Assembly: GCA_050252545.1 (NCBI GenBank)
Contig: JBFWKS010000217.1
Span: 1-7,528, forward strand
Source: Patulibacter sp050252545
GTDB taxonomy: Bacteria; Actinomycetota; Thermoleophilia; Solirubrobacterales; Solirubrobacteraceae
Direction: 5' to 3'
Length of the DNA stretch: 7,528 bases
The notes beneath the pieces were generated by a model. That model was not told the origin of the DNA, made no database searches, and saw only the letters and a program-made list of their open reading frames with translations. The position numbers were made by a program, and so were the translations under genes. Each line of letters opens with the position of its first letter. Positions within the stretch are counted from its first letter, which is position 1. Shown here one piece after another: positions 4,452 through 7,528 of this stretch.

Positions 4452-6797
4452 CGCGTAGCGCTGGTCTCGCCCTACTCCTGGACCTATCCTGGGGGCGTCA
4501 CCCGGCACATCGAGGCTCTGGCCACGGAGCTGCACCGTCAGGGTCACGACGCCCGGGTGCTGGCCCCGTTCGATCCCTGCGATCGGCTGGCGGCCCGGAT
4601 GCACCGGGGGGTGCCGCCCCAGGATCGTCCCGCTCCCGAATGGCTCGTGCCGCTCGGGCGGACGCTCGGCGTGCCGGCGAACGGTGCCGTGTCCAACCTC
4701 TCGGGCAGCCCGACGGCGATCTCGGCGCTGCGCCGGGAGCTGGCCACGGGCGACTACGACGTCGTCCACCTGCACGAGCCGCACGCCCCGGTTCTCGGCT
4801 GGGACGCGCTGATCGGCACGCCGGCACCGCTGGTCGGCACGTTCCACTGCTACTCCGAGAACAACATCACGAACGGGGCCGGGGCCCTCATGGGCGCCCG
4901 ACGGCGCCTCAACCGCCTGGCCGAGCGCATCGCCGTGTCCGACGCCGCGGCCTGGACCGGTCGGCGCTACTACGGCGGCCGGTACCGGATCATCCCCAAC
5001 GGCGTGACCCTTCCCGGCGGCGAGCGGCCCGGACCGGTCGAGGTCGGCATGTCGGGCCCGCTCCGGATCACGTTCGTCGGCCAGGCCGTGGAGCGCAAGG
5101 GGCTGCCGGTGCTGCTCCGGGCGTTCGACGCGCTCCGCGCCCAGCTCCCGGTCGAGCTGACGATCATCGGCCCGGACGAGAGCGAGGTGCGGCGCGTCGC
5201 GTTCGACGAGGCCCTCGCCGGCGTGCGGGTGCTCGGCCGCGTCGACGACGCCACCAAGGCCCGTGAGCTGGACGGCAGCGACGTGCTCGTCGCCCCGTCG
5301 CTCGGCGGCGAGAGCTTCGGGATGGTGCTGACCGAGGCGTTCTCGCACGGCGTGCCGGTCGTCGCGTCCGACATCGTCGGCTACCGCGACGTCGTCACCC
5401 ACGGCCGCGACGGACTGCTCGTGCCGTCCGGCGACGCGCAGGCGCTCGCCCACGCGCTGCGTGACCTGGCGCTCCGCCCGGCCCGTCGCCGCACGATGGC
5501 CGAGGCCGCCGGACGCTCCGCCGAGCGCTACGCCTGGTCGCGCGTCGCCACCCGCGTCGTGGGCGTGTACGAGGACGCATTGCAGGCGCCGCAGCCCGTC
5601 ACCCGCACGGCGCGTGCCGCCGTCGCCCACGGGCTCGTGCCCGCCGACGGCCGTCCCGCCGAGCCCGCCCGTCGGATCGCGCCGCCGAGCGCCGGACCCG
5701 AGGAGACCGCGGGTGAGCGCCGACGCCGGATCGGCCGCACCGTGCTGCGCCGCGGCGCGTTCGCCGCGGCCGGGGCCCTGACCGTCGGGCTGGGCGTCGT
5801 GGCGCTCGATCGCATCGGCCTGGAGCGGATCGGCGACAGCCTCCTGCGCTCGTCGCCGCTGTGGGTCCTCTTCGCGCTCGCCGTGATGGCATCGTCGATG
5901 GCGTTCCGGTCGATCTCGTGGCACGCGATCCTCAAGGCCGCGATCCCCGACTCGCCGCTGCGGCACGTCGAGACGTTCCGGGCGACCGCGATCGGCGTGC
6001 TCATGTCGGCCACGCTCCCGGCCCGCCTCGGCGAGCCGTCTCGCGCCCTGATCATCGCCAGACGGACCGGCAGACCACGGGAGCACCTGCCGGTCGTGCT
6101 CGGCACGATCGTGTCGCAGACGCTCATCAACATCCTGGCGCTCGTGCTGCTCGGCACGGTGATGCTCAGCTCGATCTCGCTCTTCCGCGGGCACGACGGC
6201 GCGCTCGTCACGCTGGCGGTCGCACCCGTCGCACTGCTGCTCGTCATCCTCTGCGGCCCGGTGCTGCTGCGATTCCGCTGGGGATCCCGCACGGGACGGC
6301 TGGCCGCCTTCCAGGCCCGCGCCCGATCCTGGGCCCACGCGATCCGCGCCGGCCTTCGCGTCTTCCGGCGCCCGCGCCTGGGCTCGGTCGCCGTCGGCTC
6401 GCAGCTCGTCGCCTGGGCCCTGCAGTGGATGAGCTGCTTCCTGCTGCTGCGCGCCTTCGGGATCGACGAGGGCGTCGGCGCGGCCGCCGCGGTGCTCTTC
6501 GCCGTCAACGTCACGGCGGTCCTGCCCCTCACCCCGTCCAATCTGGGTGTGTTCCAGGCGGCGTGCGTGACGGTCCTGACCGCCGGCTACGGCGTCGGGT
6601 ACGCCGAGGCGCTCGGCTACGGCATCGTCCTGCAGTCCGTCGAGGTCGCGACCGCACTGGCGCTCGGCATGCCGGCGATGCTCCGGGAGGGCGTCACCTG
6701 GCGCGACATCAAGATGCGCGCGATGCACGCCGCACCGGTCAGCCTGCCGCCGCTGCCGCAGGCCTCCGGTGTTCGGGCGGGAGCCGAGGCGGAGTGA
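4449..6797 (+). CDS. Fusion: GT4 (PimA-like) glycosyltransferase + flippase-like membrane domain
   Basis: A 782-aa two-domain protein. Residues 1-378 form a GT-B, GT4-type glycosyltransferase resembling mycobacterial PimA, the phosphatidylinositol mannosyltransferase. Motifs are MRVALVSPYSWTYPGGVTRH (1-20, acceptor/nucleotide loop with GGV), VVHLHEPHAP (105-114), GTFHCY (130-135), RIIPNGV (180-186), VERKGLPVLL (214-223) and the donor-binding EX7E pair E288/E296 in GGESFGMVLTEAF. After a charged Pro/Arg linker (380-432) comes a hydrophobic region (about 435-745) with seven or more likely membrane helices. It carries the flippase-like (UPF0104/TIGR00374, LPG-synthase TM-like) signatures LPARLGEPSRA (523-533) and LPLTPSNLGVFQ (692-703). 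A cytosolic transferase on a membrane flippase-like body suggests that it glycosylates a lipid at the inner leaflet and may help flip it. Donor and acceptor are unknown. PimA identity is not proven, because many GT4 enzymes share these motifs. The stop overlaps the next gene's GTG. Confidence 0.9.
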   Translation: MRVALVSPYSWTYPGGVTRHIEALATELHRQGHDARVLAPFDPCDRLAARMHRGVPPQDRPAPEWLVPLGRTLGVPANGAVSNLSGSPTAISALRRELATGDYDVVHLHEPHAPVLGWDALIGTPAPLVGTFHCYSENNITNGAGALMGARRRLNRLAERIAVSDAAAWTGRRYYGGRYRIIPNGVTLPGGERPGPVEVGMSGPLRITFVGQAVERKGLPVLLRAFDALRAQLPVELTIIGPDESEVRRVAFDEALAGVRVLGRVDDATKARELDGSDVLVAPSLGGESFGMVLTEAFSHGVPVVASDIVGYRDVVTHGRDGLLVPSGDAQALAHALRDLALRPARRRTMAEAAGRSAERYAWSRVATRVVGVYEDALQAPQPVTRTARAAVAHGLVPADGRPAEPARRIAPPSAGPEETAGERRRRIGRTVLRRGAFAAAGALTVGLGVVALDRIGLERIGDSLLRSSPLWVLFALAVMASSMAFRSISWHAILKAAIPDSPLRHVETFRATAIGVLMSATLPARLGEPSRALIIARRTGRPREHLPVVLGTIVSQTLINILALVLLGTVMLSSISLFRGHDGALVTLAVAPVALLLVILCGPVLLRFRWGSRTGRLAAFQARARSWAHAIRAGLRVFRRPRLGSVAVGSQLVAWALQWMSCFLLLRAFGIDEGVGAAAAVLFAVNVTAVLPLTPSNLGVFQAACVTVLTAGYGVGYAEALGYGIVLQSVEVATALALGMPAMLREGVTWRDIKMRAMHAAPVSLPPLPQASGVRAGAEAE

Positions 6798-7147
6798 CGC
6801 CACGCGCGGGCGTCGTGACGCTCGCGGTCGTGACGGTCGGGGTCACGGGCTGCGCGGGCGAGGTCGTCGACGGAACGCGCGCCGGAGAGCAGGTGGCGGT
6901 CGTCGTCGAGGACCGGACCGGACGGCCAGCCACGGCCACCTGCGAGAGCGGTGCCGCGCTGCGCGAGGGCGCCCGGTTCCGCTGCACGGTCACGTTCGAC
7001 GACGGCGACCGCCGGACGGTGCGGGTGCGGGTCGCGTCGTCGACGGGCACCTTCGACGTCGTCGACGGGCTGGACGATCCGGGGCGGGGGGCGGGCCCGG
7101 AGCCGGGCACGCCGGGACCCCCCGGGTCGGCGGTTGTAGCGCCCTGA
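6794..7147 (+). CDS. Small lipoprotein, DUF4333-like
   Basis: A 117-aa protein. The GTG start at 6794 overlaps the previous stop (GTGA, 6794-6797), with purine-rich GGAG/GAGG just upstream, so it is translationally coupled to the glycosyltransferase-flippase gene. The N-terminus has one Arg, a hydrophobic stretch (6-18) and the lipobox VTGC with C20 as the lipidated Cys. After it, a short helix-like region and the pattern RPATATCESG (44-53), then EGARFRCTVTFDDGDRRTVRVRV (58-80), match the general DUF4333 arrangement: two Cys about 14 residues apart, C50 and C64, followed by a DG turn and a V-rich strand. The two cysteines probably form a disulfide outside the membrane. The C-terminus (96-117) is a Gly/Pro tail. 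The function of the family is unknown; the coupling suggests a partner role for the membrane glycosyltransferase, which is inference. The family assignment rests on motif memory only. Confidence 0.8.
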   Translation: MTPRAGVVTLAVVTVGVTGCAGEVVDGTRAGEQVAVVVEDRTGRPATATCESGAALREGARFRCTVTFDDGDRRTVRVRVASSTGTFDVVDGLDDPGRGAGPEPGTPGPPGSAVVAP

Positions 7148-7168
7148 CCGGGGCGCGGGATCCCGGTC
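7146..7168 (+). terminator. Inverted repeat overlapping the lipoprotein stop codon
   Basis: GACCGGG (7146-7152) pairs perfectly with CCCGGTC (7162-7168) around a 9-nt loop. The left arm uses the last two bases of the TGA stop. No T-run follows, so it may be a U-less terminator, an mRNA-stabilising hairpin or an operator for the next gene, whose -10-like box begins 7 nt later. Confidence 0.4.
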
Positions 7169-7174
7169 CTGCAC

Positions 7175-7180
7175 TACCGT
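7175..7180 (+). promoter_or_regulatory. Candidate -10 box of the alpha/beta-hydrolase gene
   Basis: TACCGT fits TANNNT and lies 9 nt before the ATG at 7190, compatible with a leaderless or near-leaderless transcript. No clear Shine-Dalgarno is present. Together with the hairpin just upstream it suggests that the hydrolase is a separate transcription unit. Confidence 0.3.
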
Positions 7181-7189
7181 TGGGTGGGG

Positions 7190-7528
7190 ATGCTCGGACC
7201 TGCCCCCGTCGACGACCTGCTGAACCACGAACCGGTGCCGGTCGCCCTCGACGACGGCACCGTCCGCACGGTCCTCGACGTCGGCAGCGGCCCGCCGCTG
7301 CTGCTCGTGCAGGGCATGGCCGCGACCCACGCCCACTGGGGCGAGGCGTTCCTGCGCGGCCTGCTCGCCGCCGGCCGCCGGATCATCAGCATCAACCACA
7401 TCGGGGTCGCCGGATCGTCGCGGATCCGCGAGTCGTTCACGATCGCCGATCTCGCCGACGCGCAGCTGGCGATCCTCTTCCGGCTCGGCAACGACGAGCC
7501 GGTCGTCGTGTACGGGATCACGATGGGC
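7190..7528 (+). CDS. Alpha/beta-hydrolase-fold protein with atypical catalytic motifs, 3' end outside the window
   Basis: The first 113 residues of a protein starting MLGPAPVDDLLNHEPVPVAL. The pattern is that of the alpha/beta hydrolase fold: a strand GSGPPLLLVQGMAATHAHW (32-50), where the usual oxyanion His-Gly is Gln-Gly (Q41-G42); a helix FLRGLLAAG; a strand RRIISINHIGVAGSSR (63-78), at the place of the usual D-x-R-G-x-G-x-S, here N-H-I-G-V-A-G-S-S; a helix FTIADLADAQLAILFRLG; and the strand-elbow VVVYGITMG (105-113). In that elbow the catalytic Ser of G-x-S-x-G is replaced by Thr (T111). The active site therefore looks altered, and the protein may be a non-hydrolytic member or use a different nucleophile. 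The Asp/His of the triad lie beyond the window. An in-frame GTG at 7184 is an alternative start. Substrate unknown. Confidence 0.78.
   Translation, partial: MLGPAPVDDLLNHEPVPVALDDGTVRTVLDVGSGPPLLLVQGMAATHAHWGEAFLRGLLAAGRRIISINHIGVAGSSRIRESFTIADLADAQLAILFRLGNDEPVVVYGITMG

Noticed and set aside
4119..6803. 894-codon open frame on the minus strand opposite the glycosyltransferase-flippase gene
   Set aside because: Its translation is Arg/Gly/Asp/His-rich with no domain motifs, while the plus strand carries a full set of GT4 and membrane motifs. Long antisense frames are expected at this GC content.
7157..7164. GGGATCCC palindrome considered as an operator
   Set aside because: It is part of the larger 7-bp-arm inverted repeat at 7146-7168 and carries no separate evidence.

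Overview
This is a very GC-rich window (about 70% G+C by eye, with strong third-position G/C). It looks like ordinary chromosomal DNA from a high-GC actinobacterium. The gene content would suit Thermoleophilia/Solirubrobacterales: a PASTA-less Ser/Thr receptor kinase, a monothiol CGFS glutaredoxin beside BolA, an A-type Fe-S carrier, a PimA-like glycosyltransferase fused to a flippase-like membrane domain, and TANNNT boxes placed as in leaderless promoters. The taxonomic placement is an inference. No tRNA, rRNA, CRISPR array, insertion sequence, phage gene or attachment site was recognised.

Left part (1-2386, all minus strand, read right to left): a transmembrane Ser/Thr protein kinase of 595 aa, then a small BolA protein, then a Grx4-type monothiol glutaredoxin that runs off the left edge. 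The BolA stop codon overlaps the Shine-Dalgarno of the glutaredoxin, so those two are co-translated. A 53-nt gap with its own -10-like box separates them from the kinase. A divergent intergenic region of 181 bp (2387-2567) follows. It carries candidate promoters for both directions and two adjacent perfect inverted repeats that look like operator sites. On its other side, on the plus strand, is an ErpA/IscA-type Fe-S carrier (2568-2918). Three Fe-S cluster delivery genes (A-type carrier, BolA, CGFS glutaredoxin) therefore flank one envelope-spanning kinase.

Right part (3041-7528, all plus strand): a membrane-anchored or secreted (beta/alpha)8 glycosidase-like protein with a visible Glu pair; a 782-aa fusion of a GT4 (PimA-like) glycosyltransferase with a flippase-like polytopic membrane domain; a small DUF4333-like lipoprotein translationally coupled to it through a GTGA overlap; and the start of an alpha/beta-hydrolase-fold protein with unusual residues at the catalytic positions, cut by the right edge.

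Working model (inference): the left half is an Fe-S/redox homeostasis module with a linked sensor kinase. The right half is a cell-envelope glycolipid or glycan module in which one polypeptide may both glycosylate a lipid and help move it across the membrane, with an extracytoplasmic glycosidase and a lipoprotein as neighbours. The fusion enzyme, the divergent operator region and the hydrolase with Thr at the nucleophile position are the points most worth a second look.
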